From NCBI GenBank assembly GCA_963841045.1, contig CAWJBD010000010.1, positions 144,282 through 208,281 on the forward strand: a DNA stretch of 64,000 bases, in the 5' to 3' direction. Below the pieces are notes generated by a model. It was not told the origin of the DNA and searched no databases. It worked only from the letters and a program-made list of their open reading frames with translations. A program made the position numbers and the translations under genes. How positions within the stretch are numbered: position 1 is the first letter of the stretch; every line of letters begins with the position of its first letter. Positions 48,982-58,109 of this stretch are shown piece after piece. This DNA comes from Aalborgiella sp963841045 (lineage in GTDB: Bacteria > Pseudomonadota > Gammaproteobacteria > Burkholderiales > Burkholderiaceae_C).

Positions 48982-49749
48982 ATGACAGCCTTGAAGATTC
49001 CATCACTCAAAGACAAAGTCAGCCCTGAAGAATGGCAACTGCGGGTTGACTTGGCGGCTTGTTACCGATTGATTGCAGCTTATGGCTGGAGCGATTTGGT
49101 GTTTACGCACGTCAGCGTTCGCATTCCAGGGCCTGAGCATCACTTTTTGATCAACCCTTATGGTTTGATGTTTGACGAAATCACCGCGTCAAGTTTGATC
49201 AAAATTGACCAAGCCGCGAACAAAGTCAGCGAATCGCCATTTCCGGTTAACCCGGCCGGCTTCACCATTCACAGTTGCATTCACCAAGTGCGTGAAGATG
49301 CAGGCTGCGTGCTGCACACGCACACCCGCGCTGGCGTGGGGGTAAGCGCGCAAAAAGCGGGGTTGTTACCCTTGAGCCAACAAGCCAGCTTGGTGTTGCC
49401 ATCACTGGCCTACCACGACTATGAAGGCGTGGCTTTGTTTGATGCTGAAAAGCCGCGCCTGCAAGCAGACATGGGAATGGCCAAATTTTTAATCTTGCGC
49501 AACCACGGCTTGTTGGTGGTGGGTAAAACGGTGGCAGAGGCATTTTTGAACATGTACACCTTAGAAAATGCCTGCCGTATACAAATTGACGCACTGGCGG
49601 GCGGTGGTGAATTGAATACCATCCCCAAGACGGTGATAGACGTGAATCAAACCATCATGCAAACCGTCACCGTGGGGCAAGGCGCAGGCATCGCGTGGCC
49701 GGCCTTGCTGCGCAAACTGGACCGCATGGATGAGGGCTATAAGACCTGA
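48982..49749 (+). CDS. Class II aldolase/adducin family protein
   Basis: The 255-residue zinc-dependent enzyme of the AraD/FucA superfamily has YGWSDLVFTHVSVRIPGPEH, the metal-binding HTHTRAGVGVSAQ and a third histidine in FLILRNHGLLVVGKTVAEAF. Members cleave or epimerise sugar phosphates; stand-alone adducin-type proteins like this one often have unknown substrates. Length is typical. Confidence 0.85.
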   Translation: MTALKIPSLKDKVSPEEWQLRVDLAACYRLIAAYGWSDLVFTHVSVRIPGPEHHFLINPYGLMFDEITASSLIKIDQAANKVSESPFPVNPAGFTIHSCIHQVREDAGCVLHTHTRAGVGVSAQKAGLLPLSQQASLVLPSLAYHDYEGVALFDAEKPRLQADMGMAKFLILRNHGLLVVGKTVAEAFLNMYTLENACRIQIDALAGGGELNTIPKTVIDVNQTIMQTVTVGQGAGIAWPALLRKLDRMDEGYKT

Positions 49750-49752
49750 TAA

Positions 49753-49819
49753 TGCTATAAATACAATAGCACTTTAGGCAATCAATACGCCGGCTCGAGG
49801 CCAATTTGATGTATAAAAA
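49753..49819 (+). repeat. Dispersed 65-bp element, copy 10
   Basis: TGCTATAAATACAATAGCAC, TTTAGGCAATCAATACGCCG and GCTCGAGGCCAATTTGATG plus TATAAAA. It lies between two plus-strand genes, three bases after the aldolase stop and 36 bases before yjdM. Confidence 0.92.
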
Positions 49820-49855
49820 TGGGTGATGAAGGTGTGTGTCTGTTAGAATGGGCAG

Positions 49856-50215
49856 ATGGAAAATTTACCCTCATGCCCGGTGTGCGGCTTAGAAAACACT
49901 TACCAAGACAGCGACAACTTCATCTGCCCTGATTGCGGGCATGAATGGCCGGCGGTTGAAATCAGCGACGCAAACAACACAGAGGGCGATACCGACAAAC
50001 CCATTGTCGACTCCAACGGCAACCCATTGGCCGATGGCGATGCGGTGATTTTGATCAAAGATTTGAAGGTCAAAGGCTCTTCCACCGTGCTGAAAAAAGG
50101 CACCAAAGTCAAAAGCATTCGGCTCGTGCCTGGCGGTTCTGACGGGCACGATGTGGATTGCAAATTGGATGCGGACAGCTTCACATTGAAGTCCATTTAC
50201 CTGAAAAAAGCCTGA
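49856..50215 (+). CDS. yjdM: YjdM (PhnA-like) zinc-ribbon protein
   Basis: The 119-residue protein has an N-terminal zinc ribbon (SCPVCGLENTYQDSDNFICP, DCGHEW), then a beta-rich domain with DSNGNPLADGDAVILIKDLK and VLKKGTKVKSIRLV. It was once called PhnA but has no established role in phosphonate use. The stop overlaps the start of the DEAD-box helicase gene (TGATG). Confidence 0.92.
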   Translation: MENLPSCPVCGLENTYQDSDNFICPDCGHEWPAVEISDANNTEGDTDKPIVDSNGNPLADGDAVILIKDLKVKGSSTVLKKGTKVKSIRLVPGGSDGHDVDCKLDADSFTLKSIYLKKA

Positions 50216-51606
50216 TGAATCAAGAACTTAAAAATTCTTCTGATTCATTAATTAACACATTGGTTGATAATAAAGAGGCGTTGAGCTTTCAGTCTTTGGG
50301 CTTGTGCGCCGAGATTTTAAAAGCCGTCAAATTGCAAGGCTTTGAGGTACCGACTGAGATTCAACTGGGTGCCATTCCAGCGGTGTTGGCAGGCAAAGAT
50401 GTGCTGGGTGCTGCGCAAACGGGTTCGGGCAAAACGGCGGCATTTTGCGTGCCGCTGTTGCAGCAATGGTGGCTGGGTCAGCAAACCCAATCCCGTGAAC
50501 AGCGTCAAGGTAAGCGGCAAACTGGCGTTTTGATATTGGTGCCCACACGCGAATTGGCCGCGCAAACGGGCGAGGTGATGCGCAGCTTGGCACAGCATTT
50601 ACCCGCCAAATTAAAAATCGCCTTGTTGTTTGGTGGTGTGTCCATCAACCCACAAATGATGAATTTGCGCGGCGGTGCCGATGTGGTGGTGGCAACGCCT
50701 GGACGCTTGCTGGATTTGGTCAAACACAATGCTTTGAAGCTGGGCAGTGTCAGTACTTTGGTGCTGGACGAAGCCGACCGCTTGCTGGACATGGGTTTTA
50801 CGGATGAACTGAATGCTGTTTTGGCCTTGCTTCCTGCCAAACGCCAAAACCTGTTTTTCTCTGCCACTTTCCCACAAGACGTGCAAACCTTGGCCGATAC
50901 GCTGCTGCAAAATGCCCTGCGCATTGAAGTGGCCAGCAGTCCAGAGACAGCGCCCATTATTTTGCAACGCGCCATTCAGGTGGACCCGAAACGCCGCACA
51001 CAATTGCTACGCAAATTGGTGGAGGAAAGCGATTGGGAACAGGTATTGGTGTTCGTTGCGACCAAGTATGCTGCAGAATTGGTAGCAACCAAGCTCTACA
51101 ACGCGGGCATGAACGCCGTGCCTTTTCACGGCGAGCTGAGCCAAGGCAATCGCACGCAAACGCTGGCAGACTTCAAAGCAAAAAAATGGCAAGTGGTGAT
51201 TGCCACCGACGTGGCGGCACGTGGTATCGATATTCCAAATTTAGATGCGGTGGTGAATTACGATTTGCCACGGTCCAGCGTGGACTACATTCACCGCATT
51301 GGCCGCACTGGCCGAGCCGGGCAAAGCGGTGTGGCCATTAGCTTTGTGAGCCAAGACACCGAAGCGCATTTCAGGCTGATAGAAAAACGCCAAGGTTTGA
51401 ATTTGATTCGTGAACAGATTACTGGCTTTGAACCCGAAATTGTTTTGGCACCACTCAAAACCAAAGCCGCAAATGACGCAGTAACACAAGACAATGCGGA
51501 TGAAAAATCACCCAATCATCCCAAAAACGGTGGCGTGAAAGGCAAACGCCCCAGCAAAAAAGACAAGCTCCGTGCCCTTGCGGAAAAGGGGCACGGGCAA
51601 GGCTAA
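50215..51606 (+). CDS. DEAD-box RNA helicase (RhlE-like)
   Basis: The 463-residue ATP-dependent RNA helicase has the Q motif (FEVPTEIQLGAIP), motif I AAQTGSGKTAAF, PTRELAAQ, motif II VLDEADRLLDMG, SAT in FFSATFP, and motif VI HRIGRTGRAGQ. The basic tail (KGKRPSKKDKLR) probably binds RNA. It likely acts in ribosome assembly or mRNA turnover, as RhlE/SrmB-type helicases do. I chose the ATG at 50215, which overlaps the yjdM stop, over an earlier in-frame start. Confidence 0.92.
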   Translation: MNQELKNSSDSLINTLVDNKEALSFQSLGLCAEILKAVKLQGFEVPTEIQLGAIPAVLAGKDVLGAAQTGSGKTAAFCVPLLQQWWLGQQTQSREQRQGKRQTGVLILVPTRELAAQTGEVMRSLAQHLPAKLKIALLFGGVSINPQMMNLRGGADVVVATPGRLLDLVKHNALKLGSVSTLVLDEADRLLDMGFTDELNAVLALLPAKRQNLFFSATFPQDVQTLADTLLQNALRIEVASSPETAPIILQRAIQVDPKRRTQLLRKLVEESDWEQVLVFVATKYAAELVATKLYNAGMNAVPFHGELSQGNRTQTLADFKAKKWQVVIATDVAARGIDIPNLDAVVNYDLPRSSVDYIHRIGRTGRAGQSGVAISFVSQDTEAHFRLIEKRQGLNLIREQITGFEPEIVLAPLKTKAANDAVTQDNADEKSPNHPKNGGVKGKRPSKKDKLRALAEKGHGQG

Positions 51607-51621
51607 ATTTGCAAAGCTTGC

Positions 51622-52650
51622 TTAGTTTGTAATGCCGCGCATTTGAATGATGCCGCCCAGCAATGCGGTGTCAGACTTGATGCGTGCTGCCAAACCTTCT
51701 GCCGTTGTGCCAGCCACTTGCCAGCCTTGGTTAAAGAGCTTTTGACGAATCTCAGGAGAACGCACAATGTCACTGGTCAAGGTGGCGAGTTTGTTCACCA
51801 CTGCGGGTGGTAGATTTTTCGGACCAGCCAAGGCATTCCAAATTTCCAAATTGAAACCGCGAATATCGGCTTCGGCCATGCTGGGCAGATCAGGTACCAA
51901 TGGGCTACGGCCACTGGCTGTGGTGCCAATGGCTTTGAGTTTGCCTGCTTTGATTTGCGCATTCGCCAAACCGGGTGGCATCATGGACAGTTGCAATTGA
52001 CCGCCCAGCATGGCGGTTGCAATTTGCGGATAGCCTGGGTAGGGAATATGCAAGGGGTCAATATTCGATTTGCTTTTTAGCAATTCCATACCAATGTGTC
52101 CAACTGTGCCCACGCCAGGTGAGCCGTAGTTCCACTTGTTGCCGGCATTGCGTGCCGCTACAAAAAATTCTTTGGCATTGTTACCGGGCGCATTCAATGG
52201 CGCCACCAGCACCAAGGGTGAAACGCCAATCAAGCTGATGGGTGCAAAGTCTTTCAAAGGGTCGTAAGACAATTTGGGGTTCAACAGCTTGGCAATCGTC
52301 ATGTTGCCGTTGATCATCAGCCCAATGGTGTGGTTGTCAGTGGCCTTGGCAACAAAATCTGCTGCGATATTGCCACCCGCGCCAACTTTGTTTTCAACAA
52401 TCACGGGCTGTCCCAAAGCTTTGGACAATGGCTCTGCCAAAGTGCGTGCCGTTAAATCAGGCGACGAGCCAGCTGGGAAGCCGACGATCAATTTGACTGT
52501 TTGAGTAGGCCAAGCCTGCTTGATTGTGTTTTTAGCAGTTGATTTATTCGTTTGCGCAAACGTCACCACTGGCGTAGCGAACACGGTAAGCGCAAGCGCC
52601 ACAGTAGTGAGGCGGCGAATTTTTAAGGACGGCAAAGTAGGGCGAATCAA
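51622..52650 (-). CDS. Bug-family substrate-binding protein (tripartite tricarboxylate transport type)
   Basis: The 342-residue periplasmic binding protein has a signal peptide (VALALTVFATPVVTFAQ) and Bug signatures: VKLIVGFPAGSSPDLTARTL, VENKVGAGGNIAADFVAKA and WNYGSPGVGTVGHIGMELLK. Bug proteins bind carboxylates and other small ligands and are expanded in Burkholderiales. No transporter subunits are next to it. AGGAG seven bases before a TTG codon (52648-52650) gives the start. Confidence 0.9.
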   Translation of the reverse strand: MIRPTLPSLKIRRLTTVALALTVFATPVVTFAQTNKSTAKNTIKQAWPTQTVKLIVGFPAGSSPDLTARTLAEPLSKALGQPVIVENKVGAGGNIAADFVAKATDNHTIGLMINGNMTIAKLLNPKLSYDPLKDFAPISLIGVSPLVLVAPLNAPGNNAKEFFVAARNAGNKWNYGSPGVGTVGHIGMELLKSKSNIDPLHIPYPGYPQIATAMLGGQLQLSMMPPGLANAQIKAGKLKAIGTTASGRSPLVPDLPSMAEADIRGFNLEIWNALAGPKNLPPAVVNKLATLTSDIVRSPEIRQKLFNQGWQVAGTTAEGLAARIKSDTALLGGIIQMRGITN

Positions 52651-52712
52651 AATATACTCCTGATAATGGTGAACGATATTGCAATGTCTAACAAAAGATT
52701 GAGATTGATTCT

Positions 52713-53189
52713 ATGACAATTCGAATTGGTGAAGGCTGGGATGTGCATGCACTCGTTGCGGGGCGCAAGCTCATCATCGGTGGCGTGGAAATTCCGCACA
52801 GCGTGGGGCTCTTGGGGCATTCCGATGCCGATGTGCTCTTGCACGCCATCACCGACGCGCTCTTGGGCGCAGCCGCTTTGGGCGATATTGGCAAACACTT
52901 TCCCGATACCAGTGCCGATTTCAAAGATGCCGATTCTTGGTTGCTGCTGCAGCGCACGGGTCAATTGATTACTGACAAAGGCTACCGCATTGGCAACATC
53001 GACAGCACCGTCATCGCCCAAGCACCCAAACTTGCTCCCTACATTGACGCCATGCGTACACGCATTGCTGCCGCTTTGAGCATGGATGTGGCTAATGTCA
53101 ACGTCAAAGCCAAAACCGCTGAAAAAATGGGACCTGTGGGTGAAGGCAAAAGCATGGAAGCGCGGGCTGTGGTGTTGCTCACAGCATGA
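52713..53189 (+). CDS. ispF: 2-C-methyl-D-erythritol 2,4-cyclodiphosphate synthase
   Basis: IspF forms the cyclic diphosphate in the non-mevalonate isoprenoid pathway. The 158-residue protein has the zinc-binding RIGEGWDVHAL, the signature HSDADVLLHAITDALLGAAA, DIGKHFPDT and the end TAEKMGPVGEGKSMEARAVV. IspD, commonly adjacent or fused, is not in this window; instead a Bug-type gene lies upstream on the opposite strand. Confidence 0.96.
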   Translation: MTIRIGEGWDVHALVAGRKLIIGGVEIPHSVGLLGHSDADVLLHAITDALLGAAALGDIGKHFPDTSADFKDADSWLLLQRTGQLITDKGYRIGNIDSTVIAQAPKLAPYIDAMRTRIAAALSMDVANVNVKAKTAEKMGPVGEGKSMEARAVVLLTA

Positions 53190-53255
53190 AATTTATACTA
53201 AATTGGCATCTAGCCGGCGTATTGATTGCCTAGTATGCTATTAAATATATAGCAT
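53190..53255 (-). repeat. Dispersed 65-bp element, copy 11
   Basis: On the minus strand it reads TGCTATATATTTAATAGCAT, ACTAGGCAATCAATACGCCG and GCTAGATGCCAATTTAG. It starts directly at the ispF stop and ends just before the convergent msrA stop. Confidence 0.92.
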
Positions 53256-53259
53256 TTGA

Positions 53260-54000
53260 TTAAAACAAAACAGGTTTTTCTCGAAACAATTCGGGAAGCA
53301 GTGATTTGAATGTCACCAGTTTAGGTTTATCAAATTGCGCAATGTAGGCGTTGTTGGGGTTCTTGGCAGCAAAGTTTTGATGTGCTTCTTCAGCAGGGTA
53401 AAACCCCGTGCTTGCCAGCGGCGTCAGTTGTGTCACGATGGGTCTGGTGAACACTTCCAGTGAATCTACTTGCGCGATATAACGCTCGGTCAATTGACGT
53501 TGGTAGTCGTTGGCATAAAACACAGCCGAGCGGTACTGTGGCCCTTCGTCGGGGTATTGGGCATTGCGCTGAGTGGGGTCATGGGCAACAGTCAAATACA
53601 CGCGCAAGAGTTGCTCATAGCTGATTTGTTTGGGGTCATACACCACTTGCACCGCTTCAGCATGCCCTGTAGAACCGGTGGTGACATAGGCGTATTGCGC
53701 ATCTTTCTCTTGTCCACCTGCATAACCCGACACCGCGCTGATCACCCCTTGGGTGTGTTGAAAAACCGATTGCACGCCCCAGAAACATCCGCCCGCAAAC
53801 ACGACCGACTGCGCACCATCTGTGGGTTCTTTGATTCCAGCTTTCACGATGCTGGATGCAGGAGGTAACGCTTGACTGAGTGCTTGCAACACATAACGGT
53901 TGCTCAAATACGTAGCCAGACCCGCACTGGCCAACAAGTACAAGCTCAGGGTGATGACGTTAAAACGCGAAAAAATGGTTGGCAATGCAGTCTTAGACAT
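53260..54000 (-). CDS. msrA: Membrane-anchored peptide methionine sulfoxide reductase A
   Basis: MsrA reduces methionine-S-sulfoxide in proteins. The catalytic cysteine lies in VVFAGGCFWGVQSVFQHTQG; SGYAGGQEKDAQYAYVTTGS, HAEAVQVVYDPKQISYEQLL and FYPAEEAHQNF are conserved. The 246-residue protein has an N-terminal membrane helix (about residues 15-33, ITLSLYLLASAGLATYLSN), so the catalytic domain probably faces the periplasm and repairs envelope proteins. Stand-alone cytosolic MsrA lacks this anchor. Confidence 0.92.
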   Translation of the reverse strand: MSKTALPTIFSRFNVITLSLYLLASAGLATYLSNRYVLQALSQALPPASSIVKAGIKEPTDGAQSVVFAGGCFWGVQSVFQHTQGVISAVSGYAGGQEKDAQYAYVTTGSTGHAEAVQVVYDPKQISYEQLLRVYLTVAHDPTQRNAQYPDEGPQYRSAVFYANDYQRQLTERYIAQVDSLEVFTRPIVTQLTPLASTGFYPAEEAHQNFAAKNPNNAYIAQFDKPKLVTFKSLLPELFREKPVLF

Positions 54001-54069
54001 GGGGATTCGAGTCGAATCATGCCCAGTTAGTTCAATTCAATCCAGCCAGACCTTTGCTTGAATCGGTAC

Positions 54070-54465
54070 TTAATTGTTGAACAGACCCGTTTTGACCTTG
54101 ACTTTCGATTCGCTCATTGAAAAGCGCTGTACCACGTTGGTGCGATCAAACAATATAACCAGCTCCTTGCGCGTGCCACTTTGGCTGCTGCCCAACCAAT
54201 TGACCACGGGAATGTAGTTCACCAGATCTGAAGTGACATTGTCAAATTCATAAGTCGAAATTTCCAAACCGCCATCCGTGAATGAGGTACGTACAGGAGA
54301 GCCCAGCATTTTACGTACTTCAGCTTTGGTGGTTTGCCCTTCGGTGAGTTTGCTACTAATCGAAACCTCGGTTTCTTTGCGCAAGGATTCATTGCCCTTG
54401 CTGGCGCAGCCACTCAAAGTGAGTATGGCCAAGATGCTGGCAGTGAGCAATAGGGTTGGTTTCAT
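54070..54465 (-). CDS. SmpA/BamE-like lipoprotein
   Basis: The 131-residue protein has a lipoprotein signal peptide with lipobox LSGC (ILAILTLSGCAS). The mature part has the SmpA/OmlA-type pattern LTEGQTTKAEVRKMLGSPVR, with a YEF strand and ELVILFDRTNVVQRF. It is probably an outer-membrane lipoprotein of the BamE-like fold. AAGGAG seven bases before the ATG fixes the start at 54465. It diverges from the sensor kinase gene. Confidence 0.8.
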   Translation of the reverse strand: MKPTLLLTASILAILTLSGCASKGNESLRKETEVSISSKLTEGQTTKAEVRKMLGSPVRTSFTDGGLEISTYEFDNVTSDLVNYIPVVNWLGSSQSGTRKELVILFDRTNVVQRFSMSESKVKVKTGLFNN

Positions 54466-54550
54466 GGCAGACTCCTTAAACGATAAGTGGGTTTGTTGAT
54501 TTATTGTACGGGTTAGCGTTGGATTTGAACAGCAAGTTAATATATGCCCT

Positions 54551-56065
54551 ATGCAGGATAAACGATCACGTCTTAAAAATCGCTTAAGCTGGCTGCTGCC
54601 TTGGTTGGCTGTGTCCTTGCTGGGGATGGTGTGGATTGCAAGCCAAACGATTGATCGCCAGCGTGCTTTGTTTGAAACCGACGCCCGCATTGTGCACCGG
54701 TTGTTGAGCCAGCAAGTCGTTCAACACGATGCCATTCTTGCGACCTTGGCTTTGCTGCAACCCGGACACACGGGCGCGTTAAAAGGCGAAGAGGCAACGC
54801 CAGAACAACGTTTAACGGCTTTGTACCCGCACATCTTGAATGTTCAACGCCGTGACCGTGATGGCACTTGGCCAGACCCGGCACTGCAGCAAGCCGAAAA
54901 CGTGTCACAGCAACAAAAACGGGCCGCCTTGGCGAATGTAGACGTCACCAAAGGTCGCTACCAGCTGGTTTTGGCGGCACAGCCCATGGCGTATGCGCTG
55001 ACCATCGATGTGCGCGGTATGGTACCTTGGGCCGATTGGCCTATGAAAGTGGACAGCAGCCCGGTTCGGGTGGTGTTGGCACATGAAGGGCAGTCTTTTC
55101 ACATACAAATAGGAGAATCAGATTCGGTATCAAAGTCAAAATTGCTGGACTGGCAATTTGACTTTAGCAAGCATTTGGCAGCCGCAAGCCAGCCTTTTGA
55201 TGTGCTTGCCACACAAACTTTCAAATGGCACCAATTGCCGTGGGCATTGATGATGCTGTGGCCTGTATTGGTTGCTGCTGTGCTCTACCTCATTTCATTT
55301 TTGCTACGTCAACGCGATGCACGGCGACGCGCTGAAGAGTTGTTGCGATTGGGGCAAGTGGCCCGACTCAACACCTTGGGCGAATTGGCGGCTGGTATGG
55401 CGCATGAACTGAACCAACCGCTGACCGCCATGCTGGCCAACACCCAAGCGGCGCAACGCATGCTGGCCGATTCGCCACCTGAATTGGATACTGCGCAACG
55501 CGCCATGACACAAGCCGTCGCGCAAGCACGTCGTGCGTCAGAAGTGGTGGGGCGTTTGCGGCGTGCGGTTGAGCAACCTGAATCAGATCAAGGCACGCAA
55601 GCACTTGAACTGGGCGATGTGCTGCGTCGCGCTGTGTATTTGCTCGAGCCTGAGGCCAAACGTTTGGGCATTGTGATCAACATGCAAAGTGCCGAACCTG
55701 TCTGGGTGCTGGCTGATTCGGTCGCATTGGACCAAATTGTTCACAACTTGTTGATGAACGCTTTTCAAGCATTGGAACAATCCAGCACCGAGCTAAAACG
55801 TTTGCAGATCAGCACATCACAACACGATGTATTCGGTGAACTCAGGGTGGCTGACAATGGGGCAGGTATTCCTGAAGATGTATTGCCACGCTTGTTTGAG
55901 CCATTTTTCTCGACACGCGAAGGCGGCCTGGGTTTGGGCTTGAGTCTGTGCGAAACATTGGCGCAAGGCATGGGGGGAGAAATCAGTGCCAGCAACCAAG
56001 CGCAGGGTGGCGCCGTTCTCAAATTGTCTTTGCCACTATCGAAGCTAGAAACACCAGCCACATGA
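54551..56065 (+). CDS. Sensor histidine kinase (DctB/FixL-type)
   Basis: The 504-residue protein has two membrane helices (about residues 11-31 and 233-255) that flank a periplasmic sensor region of about 200 residues with no named domain. The cytoplasmic part has the H box LGELAAGMAHELNQPLTAML (His near 291), N box DQIVHNLLMNAFQALEQ, G1 VADNGAGIPEDVLPRLFEPF and G2 GGLGLGLSLCETLAQGMGGE. Its stop overlaps the response regulator start (ATGA). The signal sensed is unknown. Confidence 0.93.
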   Translation: MQDKRSRLKNRLSWLLPWLAVSLLGMVWIASQTIDRQRALFETDARIVHRLLSQQVVQHDAILATLALLQPGHTGALKGEEATPEQRLTALYPHILNVQRRDRDGTWPDPALQQAENVSQQQKRAALANVDVTKGRYQLVLAAQPMAYALTIDVRGMVPWADWPMKVDSSPVRVVLAHEGQSFHIQIGESDSVSKSKLLDWQFDFSKHLAAASQPFDVLATQTFKWHQLPWALMMLWPVLVAAVLYLISFLLRQRDARRRAEELLRLGQVARLNTLGELAAGMAHELNQPLTAMLANTQAAQRMLADSPPELDTAQRAMTQAVAQARRASEVVGRLRRAVEQPESDQGTQALELGDVLRRAVYLLEPEAKRLGIVINMQSAEPVWVLADSVALDQIVHNLLMNAFQALEQSSTELKRLQISTSQHDVFGELRVADNGAGIPEDVLPRLFEPFFSTREGGLGLGLSLCETLAQGMGGEISASNQAQGGAVLKLSLPLSKLETPAT

Positions 56066-56703
56066 GCATGAACACCGCTGTCACGCTGTCACCCACCATC
56101 CACTTGATTGATGACGATGCGGCGGTGCGCGAAGGTTTGTCTTTGTTGATTGGTACTGTCGGTTTGCGAGTGCAAGCTTGGGACAACCCCTTGCGCTTTT
56201 TGGCGGAGTTTGACCGTCAATCGATTGGCGCGATTGTGTTGGATGTGCGCATGCCAGGCATCAGTGGTTTGACGGTGCTGGATGATTTGATCAAGCAGGG
56301 CGTGGATCAACCGGTCATCATGCTGACTGGGCATGGCACGGTAGACATGTGCCGGCGCGCATTCAAATCAGGCGCTGCCGAGTTTTTAGAAAAACCGGTG
56401 AACGACGAAGCCTTGTTAGAGGCCTTGCAAAGCGCTGTGCGCCAGCATGTGCGTGTACGCCAAAGCCAACATGCCGACCGTGCTGCGCGCGAGCGCTATG
56501 CGCAATTGTCCGAGCGCGAGCGCGAGGTGCTGGACTTCATTGTGGCGGGCTTAACCAACAAAGAAATTGGCCGTGCTTTGGACTTGTCACCTCGCACCGT
56601 CGAAACCCACCGCGCCAATTTGTTTGCCAAATTGCAAGCCGAGTCTTTGGCGCAGCTGATTCGTCACTACGCCACGCTGGTGGAAGAAGCCAACAAATCC
56701 TAA
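56062..56703 (+). CDS. LuxR/FixJ-type response regulator
   Basis: The 213-residue protein has a receiver domain (IHLIDDDAAVREGL, phospho-acceptor aspartate in IVLDVRMPGISGL, threonine in IMLTGHGTV, lysine in FLEKPV) and a C-terminal LuxR helix-turn-helix: LSEREREVLDFIVAGLTNKE, IGRALDLSPRTVETHRANLF. It is the cognate partner of the overlapping sensor kinase and the likely activator of the next two genes. Confidence 0.93.
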   Translation: MSMNTAVTLSPTIHLIDDDAAVREGLSLLIGTVGLRVQAWDNPLRFLAEFDRQSIGAIVLDVRMPGISGLTVLDDLIKQGVDQPVIMLTGHGTVDMCRRAFKSGAAEFLEKPVNDEALLEALQSAVRQHVRVRQSQHADRAARERYAQLSEREREVLDFIVAGLTNKEIGRALDLSPRTVETHRANLFAKLQAESLAQLIRHYATLVEEANKS

Positions 56704-56738
56704 TTTACTCCAAGTAGTGGCTCTGCGTCTCTTCGTCA

Positions 56739-56756
56739 CTACGTAGTTCTACGCAG
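56739..56756 (+). promoter_or_regulatory. Tandem CTACGTAG-TT-CTACGCAG, candidate response-regulator site
   Basis: Two nearly identical octamers (CTACGTAG, itself a palindrome, and CTACGCAG) start exactly ten bases apart, one helical turn, in the 146-base gap between the regulator gene and the secreted heme-binding-like gene. A LuxR-type dimer could bind here. A related GCGTAACCGTACG lies just downstream (56763-56775). Confidence 0.4.
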
Positions 56757-56849
56757 TCCAAAGCGTAACCGTACGAATGGTGCCAAGGCTTTGGTTTATT
56801 TACAGTTCTCTCACGGTTAATCGAACCGTTTAACACATTGGAGAACACC

Positions 56850-57341
56850 ATGAAAACTACTTTCAAAATTGCCGCAATCGCTTTGTCATGCATCGCTGTA
56901 TCTGCTCAAGCACAAGCCGTGCGCACCGAAAAAAACATGTCTTTAGAATTGGCTAACCAAATTGCCAGCGCCACCGTCGCAGCTTGCGCAGCAGGCGGCT
57001 ACAACGTGGGTGTCGCGGTGGTTGACCGTGCTGGCGTGTTGCGCGCATTCCAACGCGCTGACAATGCAGGTCCACACACTGTAGGTGCGGCACAAGGCAA
57101 GGCGTACACATCGGCTTCTGCTAAAAATAACACCACAACCATGTTGGAAAACGTGCAAAAAAATCCGGGCGCTGCCACTTTGGTGAACATCCCAGGCTTC
57201 TTGGTGTTGGGCGGTGGCGTGCCAGTCAAAGTGGGTAACGAGGTGATTGGTGCTGTGGGCGTTGGTGGCGCACCAGGCGGTCATTTGGATGAGCAATGCG
57301 CCAATGCCGGCATCGACAAAGTGAAAGAATTGTTGAAATAA
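56850..57341 (+). CDS. Secreted GlcG/HbpS-like heme-binding-family protein
   Basis: The 163-residue protein has a signal peptide (FKIAAIALSCIAVSAQAQA) and a GlcG/HbpS domain: SLELANQIASATVAACAAGG, VGVAVVDRAGVLRAFQRADN, PHTVGAAQGKAYTSASAKNN, VLGGGVPVKVGNEVIGAVGV and a C-terminal GGHLDEQCANAGIDKVKELL. HbpS in Streptomyces binds haem and modulates the SenS/SenR sensor pair; here a sensor pair lies upstream, so a similar accessory role is possible. GGAG seven bases before the ATG at 56850 sets the start. Confidence 0.88.
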   Translation: MKTTFKIAAIALSCIAVSAQAQAVRTEKNMSLELANQIASATVAACAAGGYNVGVAVVDRAGVLRAFQRADNAGPHTVGAAQGKAYTSASAKNNTTTMLENVQKNPGAATLVNIPGFLVLGGGVPVKVGNEVIGAVGVGGAPGGHLDEQCANAGIDKVKELLK

Positions 57342-57362
57342 CTTGATTGAAAAGAATCGGTC

Positions 57363-58070
57363 ATGAAAAACACGGTCAACTTCATGCAGCGTAGCCAAGC
57401 ACTTGTTTTGAGCTTTGCAGGACTGCTTTTCCAAGCAACGGCTTGGGCACAAGTGCCACCCAGTGCGGCTGAAGTTGCCCGCTACAGCGGCTTGCATGCC
57501 GCAGCACAGCGCGGTGATGTGGCACAAATTCAACGCTTGGCCACGGCTGCAACCGTGAACACGGTGGACAGCTATGGCCGCACGCCTGTGCACGTGGCAA
57601 CTTTTGCCAAGCAGCGTGAAGCTATTCGGGTATTAGTCAAAGCGGGCGCTGATTTGGGCAAACTGGAAAGTGACCGTTACGATGCAGTCACCATCGCATC
57701 TGTAGCGGACGATGAAGAAACCTTGCGCGTGTTGTTGCAATTGGGTGCCAGTGCCAAACTGACCACCAGCCGCTATGACGGCACCGCCTTGATCGCGGCC
57801 GCGCACTTAGGGCACGATGGGGTAGTGCGTCAGCTCATCCAAGCCGGCGCACCTTTGGACCATGTCAACAATTTGCATTGGACCGCCGCAATTGAAGCCG
57901 TGGTGCTGGGGGATGGAGGCAAGCGGCACCAATCGACACTCAAAGCATTGATCGACGCAGGAGCTAATTTGAAGCTCACCGACAGGCACGGCCAAACGCC
58001 CTTGCAATTGGCAAAGGCGCGCGGCTACAGCGAAATGGTGAACATGCTAGAAAAGGCAGAAAAGCGCTGA
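57363..58070 (+). CDS. Secreted ankyrin-repeat protein
   Basis: The 235-residue protein has a signal peptide (LVLSFAGLLFQATAWA) and five ankyrin repeats: SGLHAAAQRGDVAQIQRLAT, YGRTPVHVATFAKQREAIRV, YDAVTIASVADDEETLRVLL, YDGTALIAAAHLGHDGVVRQ and HGQTPLQLAKARGYSEMVNM. It probably binds a periplasmic partner. It starts 21 bases after the GlcG/HbpS-like gene and ends at a hairpin terminator, so it is the last gene of the sensor operon. Confidence 0.88.
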   Translation: MKNTVNFMQRSQALVLSFAGLLFQATAWAQVPPSAAEVARYSGLHAAAQRGDVAQIQRLATAATVNTVDSYGRTPVHVATFAKQREAIRVLVKAGADLGKLESDRYDAVTIASVADDEETLRVLLQLGASAKLTTSRYDGTALIAAAHLGHDGVVRQLIQAGAPLDHVNNLHWTAAIEAVVLGDGGKRHQSTLKALIDAGANLKLTDRHGQTPLQLAKARGYSEMVNMLEKAEKR

Positions 58071-58109
58071 TAGACATCAGCTGATTGAGCTCATGACTAA
58101 ATAGTCTTT

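Noticed and set aside
54001..54030. GATTCGAGTCGAATC near msrA as a tRNA arm
   Set aside because: It is a short palindrome; no acceptor, D or anticodon stems can be drawn around it.
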